64,000 bases of DNA from Mimachlamys varia (Eukaryota > Mollusca > Bivalvia > Pectinida > Pectinidae): positions 52,780,322 through 52,844,321 of the forward strand of contig OX392528.1 in the NCBI GenBank assembly GCA_947623455.1, read 5' to 3'. Numbering within the stretch: position 1 is the stretch's first letter; each line of letters begins with the position of its first letter. The notes beneath the pieces were generated by a model that saw only the letters and a program-made list of their open reading frames with translations, was not told the DNA's origin and searched no databases. A program made the translations under genes and the position numbers. Positions 49,846 through 62,238 of the stretch are shown here, in pieces.

Positions 49846-50935
49846 ATGGACCCTCGGACTCGCAAACCAACGTCTACAGACATACAACAAGGTTTTCAAG
49901 ATAAGTCTTGTACAATGTCTAACTCTGGAGCATGGTTTGTGAAAAACACAACAAAAGCTAGGTTGAATATACTGAGGAAGATATATATAGTACAAATGAT
50001 TGAATTCCTTGTTGACAATATCTTTATTGAGTCTGAGGAAAGATTTTCCAACAGACTGTTGGCATTAACTGCGCAACACTTTTGGCTGACTTGTTTTTAT
50101 TTTCATACGAGGCTGAATTTGTCGAAGGGCTTATCAGGACGGGTAACAAAAACCTTACCAAATCTTTCAATTTCACTTTAGGTATATCGACGATGTGTTG
50201 TCTATAAACAACAAGAAGTTTGCTGACCTAGTCGATCGTATATACCCCCGGTACCCTATTGAACTTGAGATTAAAGACACAACAAACTCTCCTACATCAG
50301 CTTCTTACCTCAATCTTTACTTAAACTATGACCAACACAGGAAATTTACTACTAAGCTCAATCTGATTAAAATACACATCGATCTTAAACTTTCCATTTC
50401 TTGATAGTAACATCCCTGCTTCTTCATCCTATGGATGACTCTGAATATCGAGATTTTCGTGAAAGATGTCAACTGCTGACGAACAAACCTACGGCACAAG
50501 GTTTTGAGAGATGCATGTTGATGAAAAATATGGGCAGGTTTTATGGTCGACGTCTTGATCTCATCGAGAAATATTCTGTATCTTTGTGTGATATGAGGAT
50601 GGACGTTTTTGAGTTTGCTTATTAGTTTGCTTACATGTTGTGATTGACAATGATCACTTGGTTCTCATTTTGAGGATTAATGCTTAATTGGATGTGACCA
50701 AGATTTACATGACGGGTGTCGTCGATGAAGCAGAAGACGCTTACTCTTCTGGAACACCTGGTCTTATTCTCTTGTGCTTTTACGAGAGTTTCTATGTAAA
50801 TATTTCTTTAATTAGGTATATTTTGTCTCTAGTTTAATCGATTTTGAGTTCGGATTATGGTTTTTTTGACGTTTTGGTATTCTCTGATTCTTTTGATACC
50901 TGTCATAAGACGCTTATGATGATAATGATGCTTAA
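49846..50935 (+). pseudogene. decayed reverse-transcriptase element, copy B (core and 3' part)
   Basis: This copy reaches further upstream than copy A. A frame with MIEFLVDNIF at 49,996-50,025 leads into the palm region. Frame breaks follow around 50,040-50,110 and 50,175, after which YIDDVLSINN (around 50,180-50,210) shows the catalytic YxDD motif. The same post-catalytic motifs as copy A follow (ASYLNLYLNYDQH, FYGRRLDLIEKYSVSL) with further breaks near 50,365 and 50,430, ending in a TAG at 50,623-50,625. The 3' tail runs to about 50,935 and includes a 7-bp hairpin, tcataagacgcttatga, at 50,903-50,919. No endonuclease domain was found. Clearly inactive. Confidence 0.8.
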
Positions 50936-51484
50936 ACGTTCTTCAATTGATGGAGGGCCCTATCTACATGTAGCTACAATAACGCTCAATAAAGCGCTTA
51001 TATAAATTTATAAAGTCAATATAATTAAAATGCAATCTAATATGAGTTCGCAGGCACTTACTACAATGTATATGCCACCTGGCTAATATACCCCTACACG
51101 TGTATGCCTGCTTGTTTTGTGTTCCAGGGACTTGTGAAATAGTTACTACGGTATGAGGTTCCAATTTAATTCTAAATAAGATCGTTTCAACAGACACTTA
51201 TTTGATGAAGCGTTTTTTAGAAGAAGACATTTTTAAGAAATTAACATCATTTAATGTAATATTTAAAAAAAACAAAAAACAAAAAACGTTGAAGCCAAAA
51301 ATGGTTTGAAAGATCAACGTAAAACGTATGAATCATCTTTGATGTAAGGAACTAATAAGGTGAACATTCATTAGGTCTAAAACTACAGTTAAAACGGAAG
51401 GAAGGGTGACAAACAAATTCATTATGAATTTCAAATCGTAGATCCGAATAGGTTTACTTCAGATTCATAAAACAAACACGTTCA
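50936..51484. other. unassigned DNA
   Basis: A-rich run at about 51,268-51,290. No supported gene. Confidence 0.5.
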
Positions 51485-51741
51485 GGGCCTTTATTCATGA
51501 AACCGTTCTCCTGCTCGAACATGGATTTTGTGCTCAAGCCGAATGTATTATTCCGGCTATAATTTATCAAAAAAAATTCTACCTTTTTCAAAGTTTTGAA
51601 GAGACATTTAGTCGAAAGCTGTTTTCAACATTTACAATGACTTTTTGACTCTTTTTACATGACTAATGTGAGGTTCAAGAAAGCTGGCTGGAGCACAGAA
51701 TCCATGCTTGAGCATAAGAACGGTAACATGAATACGAGCCC
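51485..51741. mobile_element. 257-bp inverted-repeat element with about 51-bp arms
   Basis: The left arm from gggcctttattcatgaaacc to catggattttgtgctc and the right arm from gagcacagaatccatg to aacatgaatacgagccc are inverted complements over about 51 bp with roughly eight mismatches. The 150-bp middle is AT-rich and non-coding. No target duplication was recognised. Confidence 0.78.
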
Positions 51742-52371
51742 AGGTTTCAACACAAGGCAGTAAAGTACAAACTATTTGGAGACGCATACATTGAGATTGT
51801 ATTGAGAAAAAAGGAAAAGCTAACGGTCGTTGTATTGGGGCAATACAAATCCACACAACCTGTGAAGAAAATACATATCAGCAATAAATAAATGTGTCGT
51901 TTAAACACCTATATGAAAGAACAGGTTGAAATTCCCGAATACCTTCAATAAAATACAATCGGTTGAGTCACCTAACCCGGCAACAGACGTATGCATGTCG
52001 AGGGCGGGAGACGGCGCGATTCGTCTGGTTTGTCGTCTGCTGCAGTACGATGTCACAGGTTAAATTGACACAACGTATCTAAGTTGGTGGAAGTATTTAT
52101 TAGAAGTCGTAACTGCCACTGACACCTTACGTAGACACTCACTTTCATATAACATTTTTTGGCATTAAAACGATTTGTTTACATGAATAAATGCATTAAT
52201 TCAGTCTTGCGGTCTTGTTAAAAAATACCGAGTCTGTTGTCAATTTGTTAGCAAACATCTCATTTGAACAAAATTGAGTGATATTTGTATAAAAACTTTA
52301 TCAAATAACACACAGTTTACACAGTTTAAACGTCGGCTACATTAGCATGTGAATTAATTACCAATGATAAT
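51742..52371. other. unassigned DNA with GC-richer patch
   Basis: A GC-richer patch (cgagggcgggagacggcgcg) at about 51,998-52,045 includes gtcgtctgct at 52,032-52,041. No gene adjoining it could be supported. Confidence 0.4.
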
Positions 52372-52535
52372 ACAAACATGTTACATATCGCGACATGCTG
52401 CTATGTCATTATATGAATAATAACAAACAACGACACAAACATGTTACACCGCGTGACATGCTGCTATGTCATTATATGAATAATTACAAACAACGACACA
52501 AACACGTTACACCCCGTGACATGTACCAAAGATAT
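52372..52535. repeat. 63-bp tandem repeat, about 2.6 copies
   Basis: acaaacatgttac starts at 52,372 and 52,435 and, as acaaacacgttac, at 52,498. The unit contains gacatgctgctatgtcatta and tgaataataacaaacaacg. Copies are nearly identical, so the expansion is recent. Confidence 0.92.
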
Positions 52536-52894
52536 GTCATCTCTTATGTATTCTCTGGCTGTGGGAAATGAAAATAAAATAAAAATCTTTTGAACACGGA
52601 TGTTAGATAACATGTATGTAAAATATCAACCAAAATATACTTGAACACCGTTATTGCGGCCGTATTCTAATGAATGTCAAAGGGGGACAGTTTTTTAGGT
52701 GCAATATACCTGTCTCGCCGCAAGCTGCACGATCACAGGCAAAACAGCACTGACTTTTACCGTAATGTTCCGTATTATCTGGAAAACCTGCAATGTAGTC
52801 ACCAAGTCCCATTTGTAAGCAGCAATGGCGGACCTGTGTTTGATAAGATTATATGAATTATCTGTAATGGAAATTACATGAGAGACAACAAGAT

Positions 52895-53060
52895 ATGAAA
52901 AAAATCGGAGAATACCAAAACGTTAACAAAACCATAAACCGAGCTCAAAATCGATTTAACTAAAGGCAAAATATGAACATAGTAGAGATTTACATGGAGA
53001 CCCTCGTAAAAACACAAGAAAATTAGACCAGGTGTTCCGGAATAGTAAGCGTATTCTCCT
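52895..53060 (-). mobile_element. retroelement 3' tail, minus orientation
   Basis: Reads gagaataccaaaacgttaac, cgagctcaaaatcgattt, gatttacatggagaccctcg, gaccaggtgttccgga on the plus strand, the reverse complement of the 3' untranslated tail of copies A and B (49,640-49,800). Only the 3' end is present, as expected of 5'-truncated retrotransposition. Confidence 0.78.
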
Positions 53061-53542
53061 TTTTAAGATAGTCGATAAATCTTTCTTAATAAGATACATT
53101 ACATCTTTTTAATTGTCTAAAGGAAATCATTCAAATAGGGTTTTTTTTATAAATCGCCGTATTTATGTTAAGAATTCCATCCAATCTTGAAATATAATTA
53201 AATGATATCCTGCATGAGATATACATATTTTATGTTTCATTATTTTATCAAATACATCATCGGCATAACTCTGAAATACCGTAGATATACACTATGTAAT
53301 GGCATCACATATAGAACACATTCCGATATTACAGCCGATAGGAACATCGACAGGTGTGAGTCTGGGGAGCTTTATTCCCGGAGCGATACGTTGCCTTTTA
53401 CTTTTAATTCAATAAGGTTACATCTTTTTTAAACAAAAACCATCCTGTCATAAAAATACATTAATCAACTGACATAATTGTATTCCATATTTTTATTCAT
53501 TCATTTTCATATCATCATTCGGAGTCTGCTGAGTTTCTCTAC
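53061..53542. other. unassigned DNA
   Basis: A 76-codon open frame at 53,202-53,432 has no recognised feature. Nothing else supported. Confidence 0.45.
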
Positions 53543-53928
53543 AGACCAAGTATACGTAACTTTAGAAAATGTTTTGTGATTCTAAAAAATTCTAAAAAAA
53601 ACCACCACTTCATAACCATATAATATAAGCCTAAAACGAAGTAAACCTGAGCGGTGACTTACAAGAAACTCTTGACAGAAAAATCCAAAGAATTGAAAAT
53701 GATTCAGGTGGGGCCCACTTCAACAACAAGCCGAAGTTAGAAGACGGTTCAAAATGGACGCGTGTATACAAATACCGTGTTTCAACTGCTGCTGTACTGG
53801 TAACCGCATACGAATTCATCTTGAATATTGCTGATATCAGTTAATCTTAACTAAATATGTAAATATAATAAGTTATTAGGCTTGATTCTCTCTTCATATT
53901 TTGCCGAAAGTTACGTATATTAGGACCT
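53543..53928 (-). mobile_element. 384-bp TTAA element, decayed copy
   Basis: Same order of landmarks as 20,437-20,820 (gcctaaaacgaagtaaacct, caggtggggcccactt, ctgctgatatcagttaat), in the same orientation. The right end is followed by TTAA (53,929-53,932); the left TTAA has mutated. Length 386 bp. Confidence 0.78.
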
Positions 53929-54564
53929 TTAATCTTTTATTGTTCACTGTCGACAGCGGCCGTGAGATTCGGTATGAACTAGCGCTGTTCTGCCAGTATA
54001 CATTTAATGCACAAGAAAACATCAGTCAGGGAGTGATTTTCTTATGGACCTTAAAGCAGTAGCAAACACAATCATTCTGAAGTAGATATATATGAATATT
54101 ATTCTAAAGCATTTATTTTTGTAATTTTCTGCACCGTCATTTCTCCAGGTGAAATTAATGAAGACAAATTCACATAATACCTTTCAGTCATATGCATATC
54201 TGGCCTTTTTCAACTGACAGCTCCGCAATGAAAGTGCAGCAACCTGCAATAAAATGCATCTGTCGTGGTGGGCGATCTGTTTCAACCGAAAAACCACTGA
54301 ACCGAATCGTGTGCTGTATGAACTTCGTGAGCTCTTGATCTGCCTATTACCATATAATTATATCCAGTATGGCGATATCAAATCGACAACGACTTAACAT
54401 AAGCTTTAATCAAATAATTGTTTTGTTTTACAGTGAACTAGCCCATGCATATGTAACTAGTTATCATTATCTTCCGCACTGTCAAAGTCAAAATGGCGGC
54501 GTTTTCAACATTTCAATGGCTTATTAAAATTTACGTTTTACACAAATAAACATTGCAGATTTCG

Positions 54565-54624
54565 ATAAGTTATTAGGCTTGAGTTCCGCTTCAAGTTTTG
54601 CCGAAAGTTACGTATATTGGGCCT
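54565..54624 (-). mobile_element. terminal fragment of the 384-bp TTAA element
   Basis: Only the last 60 bp remain (taagttattaggcttgagtt, cttcaagttttgccgaaag, tatattgggcct), followed by TTAA at 54,625-54,628. It is truncated on the left or a deletion derivative. Confidence 0.7.
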
Positions 54625-54684
54625 TTAACATCGTTTTATTAACATTTAACGTCTATCGGTTACGTTTAGCATCATCAGATAGAG

Positions 54685-55090
54685 GGAGTGGGGGGTCGGA
54701 GAATACAAAAGCGTCAACACATCAATAATCAGAGCTCAAAATTGATTAAGCTAGAAGCAAAATATGAACACAGAAAAGTTTTACACGCAGAGCACTAAAA
54801 AGTACAAGAGTATAAGACCAAGACTTAGTGTTCAGGAAAAGTAAGCGTCTTCTGCTTCATCGACGACATCCACCATGTAAAAAGTAAATGACATGGCCTC
54901 AAAAAATCCCAATCACAACAAGCTGACATACTGATAATAAACGTCCACCTTCATACCATACAAGGATGGAGAATGTTTCTCATTGAGACAAAGATGGCGG
55001 CCATAGAACTTGCTCATAGTCTTCATTAACCTGTATCTCCCAAATCCATGTACCTTAAGTTTGTTCGTCAGCAGCCGACATATATCACGA
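54685..55090 (-). mobile_element. retroelement 3' part, minus orientation
   Basis: The plus strand reads gagaatacaaaagcgtcaac, aagcgtcttctgcttcatcg, caatcacaacaagctgacat, gagacaaagatggcggccat and tttgttcgtcagcagccgac, the reverse complement of 49,400-49,800 in order. It extends a short way into the coding end. Small deletions are present. Confidence 0.78.
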
Positions 55091-57039
55091 AATTCTTGAT
55101 ATGCAAGTAACCGATTTATGTACTTCTCTAGTGTCTTACTTATAATATAGCTACGTAAGAAATAAACAATCGGACAGCAGGATCCATTTATCTTCTTTTA
55201 ATTGGTATCCTTGACAACATGGATGGCAACTAGACAAAGGCAAAGTTAACGAAGAAGTGCTATCGCCCTATATCTAGTAAACATTTACATTGCCTATGAA
55301 TGCCAATTCAAAGCTCTAATAATTTTTGGAATAGTTTAATTTCACAGAAACGCAAATTCACTTAATAAAATTAAGCATTCAGTGCAAATTAATACGTGTT
55401 TCCAGGGAGATTAAAGATTTTTAGAAACCAACGTTACAATTATACGTCATAATATTTTTAAGACGTAGACAATAGGGTAATAGTATTCAAAGCTGGTAAT
55501 GAATGCCAACTGAGTGTTGCAGGACAATGTAGTGACAATGCCATATGATGGAATAAATTAATAAATAATTATTTGACCATTGTTCTTATTTTGAACATAT
55601 CAATGTGTGATACTAATACCTATTTATGTTACGTTTAATTCAGTTTCATACGAACATGACATGCGACATCTGTTGCATTTCCGACATCGCCTTTTAAGTT
55701 TTTATACACATCGCCTCACAGGTAACCAGATATCTGAAGAACATATCGTCTTATCTACTTCATCAGCGATGACTCCTTGAAGGACGAAACAGATGTATGA
55801 TCCTTCTAACGTAACCTTACTAGGGACAGTTACTCTTGTAGAACTTGGTAATACTAGAACAATATGCGGTTAATATTAACCTTTCGACATTGTCGTGTAC
55901 GGGATAGATATCTTGTCACAAAGCCATATGAAAGAAATATTTGCATTACCAAGTTTTTTTTACCATTGTCTATCATTCACCTTGAAAATAGTATTGTAGT
56001 ACTGATTTCACCGTCGTCTTTCTTTGTACATAGTCATATAGGAGTTGCACCCCTTGGGGAAAGTCGGCGCACCAGATTTAACAGAAAACAACTGGAACAA
56101 ATGGAACCAACCACGTATACTGCAAAATCTATTTCTTCTCATAAGTTGATCGACATGTTAGTTACAGTTCAATTAAAATACAAATTCGCGGTTTGGAAAA
56201 TATCCAAATTGCCAATATGAACATGATCCGCTCTGAAAAGCCACAATGCAAAACATTTCCAAACGCAAGAACGATTAACTTTTCAGAATACCGAGGCTTG
56301 TTTTCTTTTTTTTTAGTAAGGAATCCCAGGCTTATTTTCGAAGGCATGCCTATTTTTAAGGTCGTCTTATTTTCTAAAAATAATTTATCACGTAAGGCAA
56401 GTAAGGCTTATTTACGAGACCGTCGTACTTTCGAAAACGTTTATCGGTAAACAAAATCATCAGTGATTTCATTTTGCCGTCGTAATGATAAACTCTATGT
56501 GAATATTCTACTTTCACTTTCAAATATTTTCGAAAATATGCGGAAGAACTATAGTTATACTTCATACTAGCTAACGACACTGTCAATTAATAGACTATAA
56601 GATACCGAAATCGATAAGAATTATCAGGATTTACCTTATTTTGGTAATGTTATATACGTGTTCTTGTACCTCCTTAACGTTTTCATTTCTTTATAGATAC
56701 ACCAGGGCATTCCTCTTTCAGAATAAGCCGGTATCTAAATAAAAAGAAATATTGGTGTACAGTGGAATATCACGTGCATGATAAATGCATGAAACATATC
56801 GGAGATAAAAAAGAATATTATAAAAAAAGGCAAAGTGTAACTCAAACACAAGGCAAAACAGCAAAACATACAAAGAAATCCTGAATTGATCCAGAGTTAT
56901 TTAATTTCATTGCCGACAGATAATCCCATGTTTTAATGAGACACCAGTGAAATAAACAGTTTAACTTCATTACACATTAATAAGCAAAATTAAGACGTAT
57001 CGTACAGTACAATAAACATTTCTCGAGTGAGAACACAAT
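55091..57039. other. unassigned AT-rich DNA
   Basis: About 2 kb with only unsupported frames, for example 118 codons at 55,864-56,220 and 85 codons at 56,193-56,450, which overlap in different frames and lack domains. Confidence 0.45.
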
Positions 57040-57200
57040 GACGAAAACAAACTCAGAGAATATTGAAGAACGAAACCATAATCCAAACTAAAAATTAAAA
57101 AAAATATGGACAACATAATTTATGAACAAAGAAAAAATTTACATATTTACATGGAGATTCTTGAAAAGCACAAGAGAATAAGACCAGGTCTTTCGCACAG
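57040..57200 (-). mobile_element. retroelement 3' tail, minus orientation
   Basis: Diverged reverse complement of the 3' tail: gagaatattgaagaacg, cataatccaaactaaaaatt, tttacatggagattcttg, agaccaggtctttcgc. A short internal duplication around tttacat is present. Confidence 0.65.
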
Positions 57201-57212
57201 GGGCTATTTAAC

Positions 57213-57346
57213 CTCTCTCGAATGTGACCCCCCCCCCCCCCACTACTATATATCTGTGACACATATAAAGGGCAAATAAATAATTCCAACAGTGTAGACA
57301 AATTAGTGACACATATATATATAGTAGGAATGGTTACATTCGAGAG
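57213..57346. mobile_element. fold-back element containing a poly-C run
   Basis: The left arm ctctcgaatgtgacc (57,213) and the right arm ggttacattcgagag (ending 57,346) are inverted complements. The inner actactatatatctgtgaca and gtgacacatatatatatagt also pair. A run of about 15 C sits in the left half with no G counterpart on the right, so it expanded after the element formed. Confidence 0.65.
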
Positions 57347-57649
57347 ATATTAATCATTATCTGACAATCATTTCATAGTGAAGATGACGTAACACACACA
57401 TATGCTGCACCTCTTAAATTTAGTGATGGACACAGTATACTGAAAAAATGAATTAAACTGCATCATACAACTGTTTCGTCCTCCTAGGACTCTTAAGTGA
57501 TGCTAGGGGCTAAAGGGTAGGAATCTGAAATTACTAAACTAATGGAGAAGCAAAAGGGTAAGGTGCGTAAAACCCCTTTAATTTTTTAAAATTTAGAAGT
57601 AAAATTAAACTAGTTCTGTATAATTTCAAATTGTGTACTACGATCCGGG

Positions 57650-57775
57650 CCTAGCCTGTGGTGAAACAGGGATTCCGAAGATACAGGTTAATGAAAACTA
57701 TGGACAAAATAGTACGGCAGAAGACGCTTACCTTCCGGAACATCTGGTCTTATTCTCATTGTGTGTGTACTGGAG
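57650..57775 (+). mobile_element. internally deleted retroelement tail fragment
   Basis: gatacaggttaatgaaaact and atggacaaaata match the coding end of the retroelement near 49,436, then the sequence jumps directly to gcagaagacgcttaccttcc and ggaacatctggtcttattct from the 3' tail. About 200 bp between them is missing. Confidence 0.6.
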
Positions 57776-58650
57776 GCGTTTTGTAGGTATTGCTTGGTAT
57801 AGTGACATATTTCGTGCCAAGTTTCTGTGCTTACAAGCAATAACGCGGACCTGATGTCGATTCAAGACAAATTAGTTCATACTGAAGGTTTGGGAGTAAT
57901 GACAACCATCCCAATTCTATAGGACTTTGGCCTTTGGACAATATCCATTGACACCATACCTGAGGTATTGCCGAGCACGACGCCAGGGTCAATGTTGTAA
58001 GGAATTGGAGAGACAAACACACACACACAAAACAAAGTTCCCTTGCCGATTGTCTTTTACATTGTAAAGATAATAACAGCGCTGCAGTTTCATTCCTTCC
58101 AACACGGTACCAATTGGAAAAGTACGGATGACGTGTGGAATAAACATGTCCCTTTAGCTGTTAACCGCTGCTGACATGAAAATGATGAAGTTGTTCAGTT
58201 TGATGAAGTTTGTTATCGCTTTTGGGTATACGTATATTTTATTTTGTTTTGTTTTAAATGTAATAAAAACTACGGAGACAGCTAACAGGGACGTCCCAAA
58301 CCATGTATTAATCGTGCGCTTATGATTATATATTTTCATTTGCGTTGCAACCCACTATATGAATATTACCAACAAAAAAGCTTTTCATAAAAGTATGAAA
58401 ACAATGGTTCTCGAGACGTAGATCAAGCTTGTTCAATGAGAGTCGCGCCGCTTCAAATAACATGGAAAACGCCCCTGCGTCAAACGCTATAGTGCCTAAT
58501 TATTATCGTTGGTGCAAATTTCATTCAAACTGGGCTGTTCCGCCAATGTCTTTTAAATGACGACGCATATATAAACGCCGGTTATAAACTATTAATTGGA
58601 GAAAATAAAAAAATGAAATTAAGCAATTGTTCTATAGTAAAAAAGTAAAT
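57776..58650. other. unassigned DNA
   Basis: A CA run at 58,017-58,028. No supported gene. Confidence 0.5.
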
Positions 58651-58719
58651 ATATGGATTGAAAGACATTTTTGTAACTTTCATAGTGAAAGTAAAAAAAA
58701 TGACTTTCAATCTCTATAT
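58651..58719. repeat. fold-back inverted repeat
   Basis: atatggattgaaagacattt (58,651) pairs with aaatgactttcaatctctat (ending 58,719) with two or three mismatches; the loop is about 28 bp. Confidence 0.65.
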
Positions 58720-60077
58720 ATAAAATGGAGTACCATGCCCCGTAGCGGGCTCTGTATCAGTCGTTAATAACGAATGTGACTACTTGTGGTGTCTACTTGG
58801 GGATCAATTTCCGTCCGCCCAGTTTATAAATATGTGTAGTGTCCTGCTTGTCGAGATGACAAGCCCTTTCCAAAGTCAAATACATATCTGCAGTTTATCG
58901 AAACATTTTTGAAGTGTTTTATTTTTTTATCAAGAAATGAGTAATAAATCCGTTTTGTTTTCAATACACTTTTTGTTTCTATTTCAAGCTTTAGAAGCAC
59001 CCTCATTAAAGCGCTTTTCTCCACTGTTGTGATGTTGAGTTACACAATCTTGGGTTTAAATAAGTTAACACTCTTTATTATTTCCCTGTCTAAGTTAAAG
59101 GGGCAATTAAGTCAACCATGGTACGTTTGATTTAACAAATACTTCTTGCTATGGATGTTGAGTTTACGAAACATGTTGTAAACAATTATGAATAGCGTTA
59201 GGATATTAGAACTCAGAGAAATAGTTTTGTTATATTTCAAATTAGTCAGAAACGAATATTTTTGAGAGCTTGCACACAAACGGGCCCATTTCATTACCGG
59301 GACACGTGTGTTCGCCGATATGATAAGTGCTCAGAGATGTTTGTTAACATAGGTCTGTTTTGCATATAAGTTGTCTGATTGGACGATTGGATCTCTTTAT
59401 TATTAATTTAAAAAAAAGAACGTAAAACATTGGCTTTTGTCAACATTTCGGTATGAGTAGTTCATAAGGAGTACAGAACATTAATTTTATACAATATCTG
59501 GCGATATTATAAGAAAGTAAACAAACTTCACTAAATTGCACTTAAAATCACATGGTAAATGTTTCTATTGCAGAGGTGCAAACAGCGTTAGAGAAAACAA
59601 GGACATTTAAAACGAAACGCATAATTTCTTCAATAGAATTTCATTACGTGACTGAGTGATGACCTTTTTATCTATTTCAAGGTCAGGGCGGCGTCGATTT
59701 AACCAGTATGAATAACCCCACTTTTATCACAGGAAGAAATTTCACCTACAACGAGTATCATAAATAATTCATGTAAAATCAACCCCGCAGCAAGCCCAGT
59801 CGAGTTTTCTGTCACCGAGTTCATCTTCTTTTGTCAGTTGATATAGATCAATTTATATCATCTCAAAAGCATGGTTTTCTTGAATATAATTGATAAAAAT
59901 ATATTTCTTTGGTAAAACTTGATCATGTAAATGAAAAGAAAAAATCTTTACTTCATAATCAATCGACAACATAATTATGTAAATACTATCAAATCACAAT
60001 ATCATCTGCCTGTAGAAAAATCAATGCTTAATCTGTTGATTGAGTTTGACCGGTTCTACGTTTCGGCAAAATTTGCC
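58720..60077. other. unassigned AT-rich DNA
   Basis: No supported gene or repeat in about 1.3 kb. Confidence 0.5.
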
Positions 60078-60226
60078 ACTCTAGAGATGTTTCGATGGAG
60101 TTTGTCTCTCTAGAGATGTTTCGATGGAGTTTGTCTCTCAAGAGATGTTTCGGTGGAGTTTGTCGATCTAGAAATGTTTCGGTGGAGTTTGTCGATCTAG
60201 AAATGTTTCAGTGGAGTTTGTCGAGA
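60078..60226. repeat. 29-bp minisatellite, five copies
   Basis: The unit ctagagatgtttcgatggag plus tttgtctct starts at 60,081, 60,110, 60,139, 60,168 and 60,197. Copies 1-2 share cgatgg and tctct; copies 3-5 move to cggtgg and cgatc, giving a left-to-right gradient. Confidence 0.93.
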
Positions 60227-61289
60227 TAATGCGATCGTCATTCACCTCCCCTTTATAAGATTTACAAACTCAACAAAACTTGATCATATTGAGAAATGAA
60301 ACCATCCCGTTTAGTGAAATAATGGCTTTGTTCTTAGAGACATGGTGATCTCGAAAATAATATACTCGCGGAATCGAATAGGTGTACAGTAACATCGGGA
60401 TACGATGAACCTGTCTATGGTTCGTTTTTAAGATACGGTTGGTGCATTTCCGAGGGCTAACATTTTTATTTACCTAGGGATATAACTTGTATGACGGAAT
60501 CATCGATAAAAAAAACATATAATTATACCAGTATTTGTTAAGTTGACCAAAAGTAATTAAGCTGGAATCGACAAACGCCAGCACGGAATCTTCCGCGAAT
60601 CTTGATTGCCACCAACCTTATCAAGACAAAAGCCATTATACAGTAGTTGTCTCATAGGCTTTTGTCTGCACTAGTTCGACTCAGGACACGATGAACAAAC
60701 ACGTCTACTTATCTAATGATAAAATGAAAATTTAAGGAAATTTCGTTTCCATTTTTTTAAGAAAGTAGCTATTTGGAAATGTGTTTATGGTTCCTGATTT
60801 TTTTGTTATTTTTGTTTATCGTTCCTAAGATTTGCATCCGCTTCTTAGAACAAATTTCTTCCGGATAATTCGAGAACCGATTTAATTTCACCACAACTGT
60901 AATCAGCTACTTATCTGTCTTCCCTGTAGATCTGGTTGACGCCATTAAAGGATCACAGAACTTAAACCAAAACCTCTCAATATATGTGTTCCGTGAGGAA
61001 AAAGGAAAATTACTAAAACGTAGGTCCTCGAGAAAAGAGGTTGGGGGCAAGTCCGGGTTTCTGAGGAGGTCAGACTTGATTTCCTGTTATACTAGATCTC
61101 TTATACTGCTTGTGTCTGATTAAATATGGACCCTAAAGCCCAACCAAATCTTCCAAAACAATTAGTGAAGAGAGAAAAGAATAGTGGTATAATAATATAG
61201 TTGTGAATACAAATGTATTATCATATATCTATTGACGGCGTGGAAAATTTCGTAAAAAGATCCTGGTATTCCTTAACCAGTACGTGTAT
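60227..61289. other. unassigned DNA
   Basis: No supported gene. Confidence 0.5.
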
Positions 61290-61740
61290 TTACTGACAAG
61301 CTGCTGACAAACTACTGGTTAACTAACAACACAGCGATTCGAGAGATGCAGGTTGATCAGAACTATGGGCAAGTTTGATGGTCGCCATCTTTGTCTCATT
61401 GAGAAATATTCTGTGTCTTTAAATGATATGAATATTGACGTTTTTGAGTATGCTCATAAGTATGCTTACTTGTTGTGATTGACAATGATACTCGGTCCCC
61501 ATTTTGAGAACTTGATACGTGTACTTGAATGTGACAAAGATTTACATGGCGGGTGTCGTCGATGTAGCAGAAGACGTTTACTCTTCCAGAACACCTGGTT
61601 TAATTCTCTTGTACTTTTACAATGGTCTCCATGTGAATCTTTCCTTTGTTAATATTTTGCCCCTGGTTTAATCGATTTTGAGTTCGGATTATGATTTTGT
61701 TAACGCTTCAGTATTCTCTTAATTTGTTTAAGGTATCCAC
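61290..61740 (+). mobile_element. 5'-truncated retroelement copy, plus orientation
   Basis: Begins near ctgctgacaaactactgg and runs through attcgagagatgcaggttga, gagaaatattctgtgtcttt, gatttacatggcgggtgtcg and cagtattctcttaatttgtt, closely matching 49,390-49,810. It contains the end of the reverse-transcriptase frame and the full 3' tail. Similarity to copy A is high, so the two may be close relatives. Confidence 0.82.
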
Positions 61741-62238
61741 ATTTTCTCTCCAACCCAAACTGTCCGGTTCTGCTGTTTTAATGCTACTCCATTTAACAAT
61801 ACAACTTGTCTGAACCGGCCCCTGTCTAATCCATATCCATGAGCCTTTCCTCGGCAGTTGTTTTTGGCATCCCTTCTTCTCTTTTACCTTCGGATGCCCA
61901 TCCCAAACCTAGTCATTTGCTCCATCTCTCCTCGAGATGTACCCAATCAATCCATATCCATCTTTTCTTACTATTTAACAATATTTTTTTCAATATTATT
62001 TAATATTTACATTCGCAATGTTAATTTATCAAGGAGACGTGCGAAGAGAGAATACATGACACCCAGCGCATGGCGATCATAATGTCATTATTTTAGAATA
62101 TAGAAACGGCGACAACTCGCTGTCAAAATGACTGTTCCATTTTCAAATTCCAATGTCAACAATAAAGCATTTATCACAATTTACATCAAATTGAAATGAG
62201 TATAAGTCACCTACATGGATAAGACATGTAAATATAAG
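61741..62238. other. unassigned DNA
   Basis: A 74-codon open frame at 61,858-62,082 shows no domain. Nothing else supported. Confidence 0.45.

Noticed and set aside
55864..56450. Overlapping plus-strand frames of 118 and 85 codons
   Set aside because: They compete in different frames, lack domains and sit in AT-rich sequence where such lengths arise by chance.
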